Positions 55,041-64,000 of a DNA stretch of 64,000 nt are shown here, one piece after another. How positions within the stretch are numbered: the stretch's first letter is position 1; each line of letters starts with the position of its first letter. Origin of the DNA: Massospora cicadina (taxonomy: Eukaryota; Entomophthoromycota; Entomophthoromycetes; Entomophthorales; Entomophthoraceae); the NCBI GenBank assembly GCA_022478985.1, contig JAKSZP010006626.1, forward strand, positions 186,001-250,000, read 5' to 3'. Under the pieces are notes generated by a model that worked only from the letters and a program-made list of their open reading frames with translations, was not told where the DNA came from and did not search any database. Position numbers and translations under genes: made by a program.

Positions 55041-56131
55041 ATGAATATATTGATTTCCTCCTGGACAAGGATTTCACCTAATCCAAGGATAATCCTGACA
55101 CCATCCATTTTGGGCCCACGTCAAGGGTGGGCAGATGATTTGTCCATCCTGTTTTTAGTTGGACCACTTAAATGCAAGTGCCCCTCCTTAAACACTTCTG
55201 ACAGATCAGATTTTGGTCCGCCAACCTTTAATCTGCCGCCCACCCTTCACAAGTTCCAGCATGGGGTATTAATAAACCTCCCTCACCCCCAAAGCCTGAG
55301 GCTGCAGCTGTACCTGCAGCCATCAATAAGCTTCCTCCTCGCCCCAGTGCCACACATAATTACTCTAATCAATCATTGGCTTGGACCCCAGTTTAATCCC
55401 ATGCTTTCCCCCCAACAAATCAACCAAACCTCAACTGTATGCCGATTCTCCAATTTGATTCAACCAGAATCTATGGGAGTTATGGCTTAAATCGATAAAT
55501 CAGGTAAGCTCGTTGAAGAACCATCTCTGCAAATTGAGTGGTTCACTAATGTATAATGGGACGCCAAATACCCCCTCTTCTATTTACCCCACAGCCAAAT
55601 GCTGAATCATTTTGCAGGAACCACCAGCTTGCAGTTGAAGCAACTGCAACACCAGATTATCATCCCCTTCACAAAGCTGTTGCTAAATAAGTTGTGATGC
55701 TCACAGGAGGTTTTCCCTTCCTGTGATTTCCTCAACCCTCACTTAAAAAGTAAACCCACATTGAATCAGTTACACAAAGATGTAAACGAAGCTATCCAGA
55801 ACGTTGTAATGGTAGCACGGAATCCTAAAGCTAAGATTAACCAAACCAATATTGCCACATTTGTTAAACTCCAGGACGCTTGCATTAAAGCTGAAATAGC
55901 TTTAGCTGAATATATCAATGCCATTTTCTTAGCTGGCAATTTCCATGAAATCCCAATAATGAGTGATATTGAACCATATGCCGCTGATTCCCCGACGCCC
56001 TTACTGTCCACCTTGATACATACCCTAATCTGAGAGGAGGAAGCTGCTGCTGAAGATGAGACCCCACTCTCCCCTTCCACCCTGGAGGGATTTGCGGTTT
56101 CCACTGCCCACCTGATTGGTTGTGTTTTTTA
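55041..56131 (+). pseudogene. N-family protein, copy 2 (longest)
   Basis: One plus frame runs from 55041 to 56131 with only four internal stops (TAA near 55488, TAA near 55554, TGA near 55695, TGA at 56031), about 363 codons, so this is a real decayed gene. The first 150 codons are Pro-, Leu- and Ser-rich. Then LQIEWFTNV and LQLKQLQHQIIIPFTKLLLN, LNQLHKDVNEAIQNVVMVAR, TFVKLQDACIKAEIALAEYI and YAADSPTPLLSTLIHTLI, then an acidic tail (EEEAAAEDETPLSPSTLEGF). Its second half aligns with copy N1. Function unknown; helical; it could be an RNA- or protein-binding ORF1-like protein. Confidence 0.6.
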
Positions 56132-56255
56132 AAGCGTTTTATTCAATTTGCTCATTTGGGCGTTTTGTTTGAACTAATTAGTTACATTAGTTTTTTAGTT
56201 TTTAGTTTTGGTAATATCCGTCCCCTGGTCAGTTTACCTCAAATAAATTGAGAAA
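55041..56255 (+). mobile_element. Retroposon N2
   Basis: Plus-strand ORF of the N family followed by a 3' UTR ending in GTCCCCTGGTCAG, CCTCAAATAAAT and two AAATTGAG units. No LTRs. The 5' limit is uncertain, and a LINE B fragment lies upstream on the same strand. It meets N3 tail to tail at about 56260. Confidence 0.65.
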
Positions 56256-56720
56256 TTGAGAAAAGTACACACAATATTTTTTATTTATTTGAGGTATGCT
56301 GACCAGTGGATGGACATTAATGATGCTCAAAAGAGCTAAAACTTAAGTATAATAAAATAAAGTTTTTCTAAGACAGATGGATCCACTTGAACTGACACAA
56401 AATCAAAAGCAAAACACACTAACCAAGTTGGAACAGAAACTGCTGTGTAACCATGACAGAGGGTGAAAGTGGATCAGGAGGCTTTTCATCCTCATCTGGT
56501 GGGGACATGTAAAGGCACAAAGCTGAGAAAACTGGCGTGGGCGCATCATGGAAATTAAGGGCCAAGATAACAGAGAGGTTCTTGCAACTCAAAAAATGTG
56601 ATAAGGAAGGTGGAAATATAGGTTGTTTGAGCTTTTTCTGCCTCAAGGCGTACTTTAGGTAAGGTGGCAATGATTGTGAGGTTGTTGCGGGTAAAAAATA
56701 CACAATCTTGTACTTTTTAT
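56256..56720 (-). mobile_element. Retroposon N3, tail to tail with N2
   Basis: Minus frame 56703-56419 (94 codons) ends ALNFHDAPTPVFSALCLYM, then SPPDEDEKPPDPLSPSVMVT and a stop at 56419. That matches the end of N2, including the acidic tail and DxPTP. The 3' UTR follows to the tail motif at 56281-56310 (TGGTCAGCATACCTCAAATA on the minus strand). The 5' part is missing or decayed. Confidence 0.65.
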
Positions 56721-57074
56721 AAGATTTTTATAGAGTAATATAATATGTAATATAAAACATAAATTTTTGAAAGAATATATGTCAAGGCTGATAATGTGGC
56801 CATATTAGTCTATTATATGGTATGGCCAAACCTTTATTATGCTCCTTAGCTTTGCATTAATCACAAATGTTTACTAAAATATTTTGGTACAAGCTGCTGG
56901 CTGTAATACCTATTTTATCTTGGTTTCAAAATAAAACCCCAGAAACCATTTAACTCTGTAGCAACACATGATTTAAATGATTTTAGGATCTACCCTTACA
57001 TGACCCTTCATAGTTATCACCATTAGGTCAATAAATCTTGATTGATATTAAATACAAAATAAATAGCCCATTTC
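56721..57074. other. AT-rich spacer, no gene
   Basis: Nothing recognisable before the LINE 5' end. Confidence 0.5.
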
Positions 57075-57185
57075 TAAAAAAGTCCCTTGGATACTTTTCT
57101 TTCTCGTTGCAAACACTTTTGCAACCCATTCAATTCAAGACTAAATCTAGTTTGATAATCTCATAGATGGGATTAGTCTGCGCCC

Positions 57186-58256
57186 ATGTCTGGGAGCAGT
57201 TGGGCAAGCAAGGCAAGAGGAGCAGGCGGAAGGCCCGCGGCCTCTAACGTTCGAAAACGCCCCGGAGAATCTGGCGGAATAGAAAAAAATCTAAAAAAAC
57301 TGGCGGTCACAATTTCCCTGGAGATACTCGCATGGCAAGCACGATGCAACCAGTACATCAACACGCCACATTCCCAGCCACTTTCGTCAGTGGAATTTGG
57401 AGTCCGTGTGTATCTGGACATCCAAAAAATGGCCCTGTGGGAAAAATTTTGTGAAGATGTACACAAAATTTTCCTGACCACACGGTGTACGTTGCACCTC
57501 ACTCCATGTCGTGCGGTTGGCTGGACCTAGGTTTTGAAAGCAAAATAGCAGCAGACGAGGCTGCAGCGGTGTGCATAGTGTTTGACCTCCCCAAAGGGCA
57601 ACGGGTCATCAAAACTAAATGCACCAGATGGACAAAATCAAACCAAATTTTCCTCACGTTTGAAATTTTTGCCTACTATGGTAAAACGTGACATTTTGGA
57701 GCAACACCTGAAAGATGGTCTCGCCATATATGGCGAAATACAATCTTTCAAAATGCAACATTTCACGCTGATGCCACACCTGTGCACTGGCAAAGCCATC
57801 GCAGTTCTGACCCCAACTGAGGAGATCGTGAAGGACCTAACCCAGATCCCGCACTCCATCTTTATTGACATCGCAGGGCACACCACCCACCCATTCCAGG
57901 TAACCATGGACAGCGCGCCCCCCATTTGCACCCACTGTGATGCGTTCGGCCAAAAGGCGCACGCATGCCCCATCAAAGAGGGCATCACATTCCAAGAGCA
58001 CCCCTCAGCGGCCATGACCAATGGGAAGGCTCACTATGAACCAACCACCAGTACCAAAGAGGCCTTCCTGTGGGGAGCACAAGGCTGCTACCTATTGGTT
58101 AAGCCCATCTCCCCGCAGGAGCGGAAGAAGGCCAAGCAGGCCCATAAGACCGCGGCCAAGGAAGCGGCCAAGGCCACCACCACCATCCCACACTCACAAC
58201 GCCAGGAGGACATGGAGACCTTCGCGGCGGAAGCAACTCGGGTATCCATCACCTAA
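57186..58256 (+). pseudogene. LINE A ORF1 (copy 1)
   Basis: An RNA-binding protein that packages LINE RNA. It starts at ATG 57186 (SGSSWASKARGAGGRP, basic). The first frame runs to about 57530, a second covers GWLDLGFESKIAADEAAAVC, and the third (57582-58256) has VKRDILEQHLKDGLAIYGEI, GKAIAVLTPTEEIVKDLTQI and ICTHCDAFGQKAHACP. The knuckle is C-x2-C-x4-Q-x4-C: His is replaced by Gln. The C-terminus is Lys- and Ala-rich (ERKKAKQAHKTAAKEAAKAT), likely nucleic-acid binding. Two shifts. Confidence 0.87.
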
Positions 58257-58605
58257 TCTGATTAGGAGGCCCATGCCGAATGGGCCACTCAATCTGAGGA
58301 TCCAATGGGAGATTTGATCTCACCCAATCGCTGCACCAAAGCCCCGGTCAAAACTGACTTGGGACCTATCCCAACTGAAAAAATTTTTTTTGCCCCACTT
58401 GACGGTGCACTGAACTTATCTGCACCGCAAAAATTCTTCCGACATCAGGAAAACAAAAAGTGAAGGCCAAAGCCAACGTGACTCTTTCTGCAAAAATTAA
58501 CAAAAACCCTGATAGCGTTGCTGCTAATACCCGCGCTGCTGTGAAAGCCCGTGGGGACCTGGAAGAGGCTGGTGGGCCCAGGGGCCCACCCCTCACACCT
58601 AAGGT

Positions 58606-59318
58606 GTGATGGGGGAAGCCTTCACTTTAGGGGCATTGAATATCGCCAGACTCAAGGCCTCACCATCCCAGGATAGGAAACTGAGTTTTTTACAAAAAAA
58701 TTTACCCGTGGAATCCTGGCCATCCAGGAGTCCCACTGTCCACGAGGTTCCAAGGACGCTAGGAAAACCATGCTCCTCCCTTCCCTATCCTTCTGGTCAG
58801 AGCAGTGTGGGGTGCTAGTTTGAAAAACAATTTTTTAATTTTTTATCATCGGAATCCTTCCTCAATGGCCATGCCCTCATTGTTACATTCTTGTGAGCTG
58901 ACGTGGTGCATGCTATCATCAACATTTATGCCCCAACCTATGCATGAGAGCGTCAGCAATTTCTCTTGTCAGTCAAAACCCTTCCATTACCCCCTGCCCT
59001 TTCATAGTTGGTGACATGAAAGTTGGCTAAACACACCCACGGGCTGTTGACCTTCCTCCTCCCACGCTCCCAGGGTCACGTAGAACTTCGCGTTCTAAAG
59101 GACACCATTGGGTTAATGGATGCGCTGCCATGGCGAGCCCCACTGCTCAAAAACATGATTCGCCCCCACGTACACAACGGCCAATTAAGGTCCATGACCC
59201 GCATTGACCTTATCCTTATGCCGGCGAAATTCCACCCTCACATTTCCCACTTCCAAACAACAAAAATTGAATTCTCCAACCACCGGCTGGTCTCAAAACC
59301 TACCACCTACCTGTCACA
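58606..59318 (+). pseudogene. LINE A ORF2 endonuclease domain
   Basis: The AP-type endonuclease nicks target DNA to start reverse transcription. Visible motifs over several frames: LGALNIARLKASPSQDRKL (start), ILAIQESHCPRGS with the metal-binding Glu, IINIYAPTYA, a VGDMK-like motif near 59010, RIDLILMPAKFHPHISHFQT, and FSNHRLVS where the catalytic SDH is SNH. So the active site is damaged. Stops and shifts are frequent between 58700 and 59020. Confidence 0.8.
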
Positions 59319-60056
59319 GTGGCTAAGGCCCCGCATTGGTGCAAAATCCGCCCCCCAGAGCTCGCATCACCAGGATTTTCCACGTGGGTGGAAGAGGCAA
59401 CTTTGGCAAAATTGTTTGTTGCACCGTTTTGCACGGACCCCATTTCCACATGGGCAACTTTCAAAGAAGACACCATCCGCCACTATCGCTATCTCTCATC
59501 CAGATGCTCACGAGCCACATTGGCAGTTATATTGTGCGCGCTGGTGGAATTGGCCCACTTGGAGTCCAACATTCCAGCCTCAGGATATAGCCCTGCATGG
59601 GGCCAGAAGTGGGCGGAGGCAGTCGCCCACCTCAATGCACCTGAAAGGCAACACAAACATCAGGTTTGTGTCCAATACAGGGCCACACGCATCACTAAAG
59701 GCGACAAGTGCACCGCATACTTCTTCAAAAAAAATTTTTGCACCACGCCAGAGCGTGGCCTGCACACAGGTGTGAAGATCGGATAATTCTATTGTGGACA
59801 CACCGGCTGAAGTGGCAATTGAAATGCAAAGATATTACTCCGAGTTATACCGAGCTGAACCAATTCAGCCAGCTGAAATGGCGGAATTTCTTGACAGAGC
59901 TCATATCCGCACCATTTTCTGATACCCGGAAATAATGAATTTAATTAGCCGAATGAATTATGGACTACCATTTGTGGTGCGCCAAACCAAAAATGCCCAG
60001 GCCCAGATGGCATTCCATATGAGTTCTACAAAAAATATTTTAAATATATATCCCCA
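59319..60056 (+). pseudogene. LINE A ORF2 linker
   Basis: Between endonuclease and RT. Plus frame 59319-59786 (155 codons): PGFSTWVEEATLAKLFVAPF, TWATFKEDTIRHYRYLSSRC and RATRITKGDKCTAYFFKKNF, the usual pre-RT helical part ending in the K..T.FF motif. Then stops, with RCAKPKMPRPDGIPYEFYK-like residues just before the RT frame. Confidence 0.78.
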
Positions 60057-60914
60057 TTGCTGCTAGCCTCACTCAACCAAAGCCTGTTGGAAACGCGCCT
60101 CCTACCAGGAGGACATGAGGCCTTTACGGTCACACTCTTCAAGAAAGGGGATAGGCTAGACTTAGCCAACTGGCGCCCCATTTCTCTAACAAACACAGAC
60201 ACCAAAATTTTAACAAAAATCATGGCTAACCGTTTAGGGACTGTAGGATCTGCCACCATCTCCCCAGAACAATTCAGTTTCATCCCCAGAAGGTCAATTT
60301 GGGATAACGTGCACTCTGTGGCTAATGTGTGTCAGTCCACAGCCTCTGGGGCACTTGTATTCTTGGACCAACAAAAGGCCTATGATAGAGTAAACTGGGA
60401 ATACCTTAGGGCCTGCCTCCAACAATTCCGCCTACCTCCTCGCTTCATTAACTGGGTGATGCTGCTCACGGAATCTGCAACAATGGCAGTGCGCGGCCCA
60501 GGTTTCCTAACGGAAGTAGTCCATCCTCAAAGGGGCCTGCAACAAGGGGACCCCCTGAGCCCACTCTTATACAACTTCAGCCTTGACCCACTACTGCGAA
60601 ATGTGAATGCCCAACTCACTGGGGTCCATGTGCCAGGCCAAACCCCAGTCAAGATGATGGCATTTGCAGATAAAAGCGTGGTGGGGGTGTCTAATAACAA
60701 AGATGCACGCGCGCTTGAAGCCCTCATCCAGGAATATTCCCGGGTAAGCAACGTGGCACTGAACGCCTCCAAAACCGAAATCATCCTCCTTGGTCAGTTT
60801 CAGAACTGCTGGGCCCCAGCAAGTAGTTCCCAACCCGGCCCATCTGCTCGCCCACGTCCACGCCTTACTAACTCAAAACACACCACTCCACTGGTGCTCC
60901 CCTTTGTGCCATGA
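60057..60914 (+). pseudogene. LINE A ORF2 reverse transcriptase
   Basis: A 285-codon frame with GHEAFTVTLFKKGDRLDLAN, WRPISLTNTDTKILTKIMAN, EQFSFIPRRSIWDNVHSVAN, LVFLDQQKAYDRVNWEYLRA, HPQRGLQQGDPLSPLLYNFS and KMMAFADKSVVGV. The last should be FADD; the second Asp is Lys, so the enzyme is dead. Other motifs match the non-LTR RT class well. It ends where the thumb begins, with a shift. Confidence 0.9.
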
Positions 60915-60944
60915 CCTACCATAGGACCGGTACGCCATCTGGGC

Positions 60945-62230
60945 GTGTGGTTGGAGGCAGGTGGATACGCGTCAGCAGTAATGGAGTGCCATATACTGGA
61001 CAACGTGACGAAGCGAATCGCCTCTCTCAGAGCCCGCCCTACTACCCTCACTGGCAGGGTTGTTCTTGCCAGCTCTATGCTCCTATCCAAAGTCTGGTTC
61101 GGAGCCCACGCCATCCCCTTCTCCCCAAGCTTCTTCAAATCCCTGTATGCTTTGCTACAAGGTTGGCTTTGGTCAGGCCGCCCTCCACCAGTACGGCTAG
61201 AGGTCATGTTTGGCTCTCATCATCATGGTGGCATGGGCCTAATTGACTTCAAAGCCCATGCCGCCAAGATCCTGGGCACCTGGATTGCGGCCGTCACTGC
61301 TCCTACACTCCCATCCCAACACTGGTCCCGCGCGGCCCGCTCCAACTTCTCCTGAGCCTTGGGCCTCAACAATCCATCAAACCCCCACTCCCTGATGAAA
61401 TACCTCGCATCACACACATCAGCCACAGGTCCTCACGGGACCAAAACCCACTACAAACGAATCCTACTCTCCATGCGAAGCGCAGAGTGGAGAATTCGTA
61501 TTAGTGGACATACAACCTGAAGAGGCCGCCCCTCTCCTCAGTTCACACAAGAGGTACAGGGGCTACCCATCCATGATGGCGTGATCCCCATCCGACCCCA
61601 AGTCCTATCCAGGGTGGACTATCTGGACATGATGGACATCCCTTATTCCACTAAAACCCAAAAGACTATCTGGAAATACGCACACCATCCTCTGTTGCAG
61701 CCTCAAGTCCGCTCCCATGTGTGGCGCTGCCTGAGGCGGGTGTATCGTACAGCTGAGCACTCAATGCTTTACACTCATCTTGTGTCGTGTGTGGCCAGTA
61801 TGGAACGCTGTTTCACCGCCTGGAGAAGTGCCCCACCTCTAAAGTAATATGGCGCGAAGTCCAACGTCTGCTAGGCCAGGATCAAACACATCCCTTCAGT
61901 CTGTCAAGAGATATGTTTGCTTCATCAATGGCCTCCCCCTCCCACCCTCCCTCTGTGCTCTGGTGGTTGCAATCGCCATGTGGACTATCCACACGATTGT
62001 CTTGGATGCCATCTGGATCCATCCCCACCCTCCCTGAAGCTGTCCACAGATTCCGGTCTCATTTGGTGGATCACTTTTAAGCGTGGATGTTTGGATATCT
62101 CCCACCGCGTCGCCGACAGCTGGTCTCCTCCTGGTTCTCAGTCTGGTTCATCAAATCAGACCCCTTCCTCCACACGTGCTCAATAGTGGCTACTTCCCTA
62201 CACACGTTCCCTCCCCTTCCCATAAGTGGC
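60945..62230 (+). pseudogene. LINE A ORF2 C-terminal region with zinc finger
   Basis: The frame at 60945-61355 resumes after a TGA and again at 61581-61847, all in one phase. It has VWLEAGGYASAVMECHILDN, RPTTLTGRVVLASSMLLSKV and FGSHHHGGMGLIDFKAHAAK, typical of the thumb and linker. Near 61788 CGQYGTLFHRLEKCP in another frame is the zf-RVT finger (C..C..H..C pattern). The tail FINGLPLPPSLCALVVAIAM and FRSHLVDHF is followed by a few broken frames. No RNase H was seen. Confidence 0.82.
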
Positions 62231-62366
62231 GTTCCCGCTGGCAACAAGAGATAGCATCGCTTCTCTGGGGTGCCTCCCCTGGTACTAAGTTTTGTCTCGT
62301 CTGAGTCATATTCAGAAGTGTCCGTCCCATGGTCGGCCTTCCCCGCAATAAATTTAAATTTAAATA
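62231..62366 (+). repeat. LINE A 3' UTR and tail
   Basis: Contains GTGTCCGTCCCATGGTCGGC, CTTCCCCGCAATAAA and then TTTAAATTTAAAT. The same tail is at 32655-32706, and a shortened version (CCTGGTCAG...CCTCAAATAAAT) ends N2, N3 and repeat R. Confidence 0.85.
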
Positions 62367-62478
62367 AAAAAGTCCCTTGGAAAAACTCTTCTCTCTCGTT
62401 GCAATCACTTTTGCAACTTATTCAATTCAAGTCTGATTCTAGTTTGATAATCTCACAGAGGAGATTAGTCTGTGCCCA

Positions 62479-63534
62479 TGTCAGGGAGCAGTTGGGCAAG
62501 TAAGGTAAAAGGAGCAGTTGGTAGGCCTGCAGCCTCAAACGTTCAAAAACGCCCCGGAGAAACTGGCGGAATGGAAAAAAATAAAAAACTGGCAGTCACT
62601 ATTTCACTGGAAATCCTTGCTTGTCAAGCATGATGCAACCAGTACATCAACACGCCGCACTCCCAACCACTATTGTCAGTGGAGTACGGAGTCCATGTGT
62701 TTCTGGACATCCAACAAACAGCTCTATGGGAAAACTTTTGTGGGGATGTGCACACTTTTTTCACAACCGCGGTGTACGTTGCACCTCACTCCATGTCATG
62801 TGGTTGGCTGGACCTCGGTTTCAAAAACAATGAGGCAGCAGACAAAGCTGCTGTGGTGCACATAGTGATTGACTCCCAAGAGGGCAACAGGTTGTCAAAA
62901 CAAAATGCATCAGATGGACAAAATCCAACCAAATTTTCCTCACGTTTGACTTTTTGCCTACTATGGTAAAACGTGCCATTTTGGAGCAGCACCTAAAAGA
63001 TGGTCTCACTGTTTATGGCGAATTACAATCTTTCGAGATGCAATGCTTTATGCTGATGCCACACCTGTACACCGGCAAAGCCATCGCAGTTCTGACCCCA
63101 ACTAAGGAGATTGCAAAGGACCTAACCCAGATCCCGCACTCCACATATATTGGTATTGAAGGGCATACCACCCACCCTTTCTTGGTAACCGTGGACAGCA
63201 CACCCCCCATCTGCACCCACTGTGATGTGTTCAGCCATAAGGCACATGCATGCCCCACCAAGGAGGGCGTCACATTCCAAGAGCACCCCTCAGCATCCAT
63301 GGCCAGCAGAGAGGCGTACTATGAACTAACCTCATGCACCAAATAGGCTTTCCCGTGGGGAGCACAAGGTTGCTACCTACTGGTAAAATCTATTTCCCCG
63401 CAAGAGCGGAAGAAGGCCAAGCAGGCCTGGAGGGCCGCGACCAAGGAAGCGGCTAAAGTCACCACCACTATCCCACTCTCTCCCAACACCAGGAGGACAT
63501 TAAATCCTTCACAGCAGAAGCAACTTGGGAATCC
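62479..63534 (+). pseudogene. LINE A ORF1 (copy 2)
   Basis: Same protein as 57186-58256. It starts at ATG 62479 (SGSSWASK). Frames: LSVEYGVHVFLDIQQTALWE at 62673 onward, then, at 62954-63346, VKRAILEQHLKDGLTVYGEL, GKAIAVLTPTKEIAKDLTQI and ICTHCDVFSHKAHACP. Here the knuckle is the full C-x2-C-x4-H-x4-C, unlike copy 1. A TAG at 63344 cuts the C-terminal basic part, which continues to about 63534. Confidence 0.85.
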
Positions 63535-63900
63535 ATCAACCAATCAGATTGGGAATTCCATGCCAATTGGGCCACCTAATCTGAGGATCCAATGGGTGAC
63601 TTGATCTCACCTGATCTTTGCATCCAAGCTCCAGTTGAAACCAACTTGGGATCCAACCTACCTGAAAAAAATTTTTTTTGACCCACTCGTTGGTGCACCA
63701 TACTCAACTGCACCGCAAAAAATTTGTTCAATGTTGGGGAAACAAAAAGTGAAGGCAAAAGCCAACGCGAACCTTTATGCTAAAATTAACAAAACTACTG
63801 ATAGCATTGCTGCAAACACCTGTGCTGCCATAAAGGCCCCTGGGGATCCAGAGGAGGCTGGTGGGCCTGAGTGCCCACCCCTCACACCTAAGGTGTGAAG
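63535..63900 (+). pseudogene. LINE A ORF1 end to ORF2 junction (copy 2)
   Basis: A plus frame at 63635-63898 (87 codons) reads KIFFDPLVGAPYSTAPQKIC and GKQKVKAKANANLYAKINKT, parallel to 58375-58605 in copy 1, and ends ECPPLTPKV, stop. The ORF2 start (GETFTLGTLNIARLKASPS) follows at 63900. Confidence 0.75.
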
Positions 63901-64000
63901 GGGGAAACCTTCACTTTAGGGACATTGAATATCGCCAGACTTAAGGCCTCGCCGTCCCAGGCTAGGAAACTAAGTTTTTTACAAAAAAAATTTACCCATG
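63901..64000 (+). pseudogene. LINE A ORF2 endonuclease start (copy 2), partial
   Basis: The reading LGTLNIARLKASPSQARKL matches copy 1 at about 58630-58685; cut by the window end. Confidence 0.8.

Larger units (their letters stand above)
57075..62366 (+). mobile_element. LINE A, copy 1, near full length (5.3 kb)
   Basis: A non-LTR retrotransposon with a 5' UTR, ORF1 (zinc knuckle), ORF2 (endonuclease, RT, zinc-finger end) and a 3' UTR ending in repeats of TTTAAA. The 5' end AAAAAAGTCCCTTGG recurs at 62367 as the start of copy 2, which sets both ends. The ORF layout and the AP-type endonuclease resemble the Tad1/I-like LINEs of fungi. All ORFs carry several stops and shifts. Confidence 0.9.
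62367..64000 (+). mobile_element. LINE A, copy 2, truncated by window end
   Basis: It starts AAAAAAGTCCCTTGG directly after the tail of copy 1, on the same strand, and tracks copy 1 from 57075 onward at clear but imperfect identity, ending in the start of ORF2 at the window end. Confidence 0.92.

Noticed and set aside
1..64000. A host gene somewhere in the window
   Set aside because: Every long or motif-bearing frame maps to a retroelement; no intron-bearing gene with recognised domains was seen, though short exons could be missed by eye.

Overview
The window reads as a eukaryotic transposon graveyard. I see no host gene, tRNA, rRNA, CRISPR or bacterial signal. The layers are Ty3/gypsy LTR retrotransposons, two of them chromodomain elements, non-LTR (LINE) elements with a zinc-finger reverse transcriptase (RT), and short retroposons with LINE-like 3' tails. 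A repeat-rich, AT-rich, probably methylating fungal genome (perhaps a basidiomycete) is the best guess. That is inference from element types; no host marker gene is present to prove it. Nearly every reading frame is broken, and LTR pairs often differ by CG in one copy against TG or CA in the other.

Layout. An old minus-strand Ty3 element (G) runs from its 5' LTR (13881-14738) through a primer-binding site (PBS) and gag to protease at 1-910, and leaves the window on the left. Two later elements sit inside it. Element A (911-6817, minus, chromovirus) has 5-bp target duplications AAGGC. Element H (7865-13136, plus, internally deleted) has duplications GCAGG. Removing each on paper rejoins G's reading frame. 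From 14739 to 20343 lie decayed gag and LTR pieces and a 589-bp retroposon (N1) with a 17-bp target duplication. Element C (20344-27374, minus) is a complete but dead Ty3 element with both LTRs, a PBS and a polypurine tract (PPT).

From 27817 to 42252 a matched pair of about 1.15-kb LTRs (D) encloses a mosaic: a PBS, a 53-bp tandem repeat, RNase H and integrase, a LINE 3' fragment with an 18-bp target duplication, a foreign gag fragment, and the best preserved element, chromovirus B (34648-40895, plus). Then come minus-strand Ty3 elements E (about 42253-46700) and F (about 46910-52619) and a fragment of the A family (52620-53870).

The right end holds a LINE ORF1 fragment, two N-family retroposons meeting tail to tail near 56260, a nearly full-length LINE (57075-62366) and, directly behind it in the same direction, a second copy running off the window.

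How the parts work together. The LTR elements encode Gag, protease, RT, RNase H and integrase for copy-and-paste movement. Two priming systems are visible: C, D, F and G have tRNA-type sites beginning TGGTGCTC or a one-base variant, while A and B have a short stretch next to the 5' LTR complementary to their own LTR, as in self-priming Tf1-type elements. N-family retroposons share a 3' tail with the LINE, which suggests they borrow its machinery. The N family, with its unrecognised protein, is the best candidate for something undescribed.
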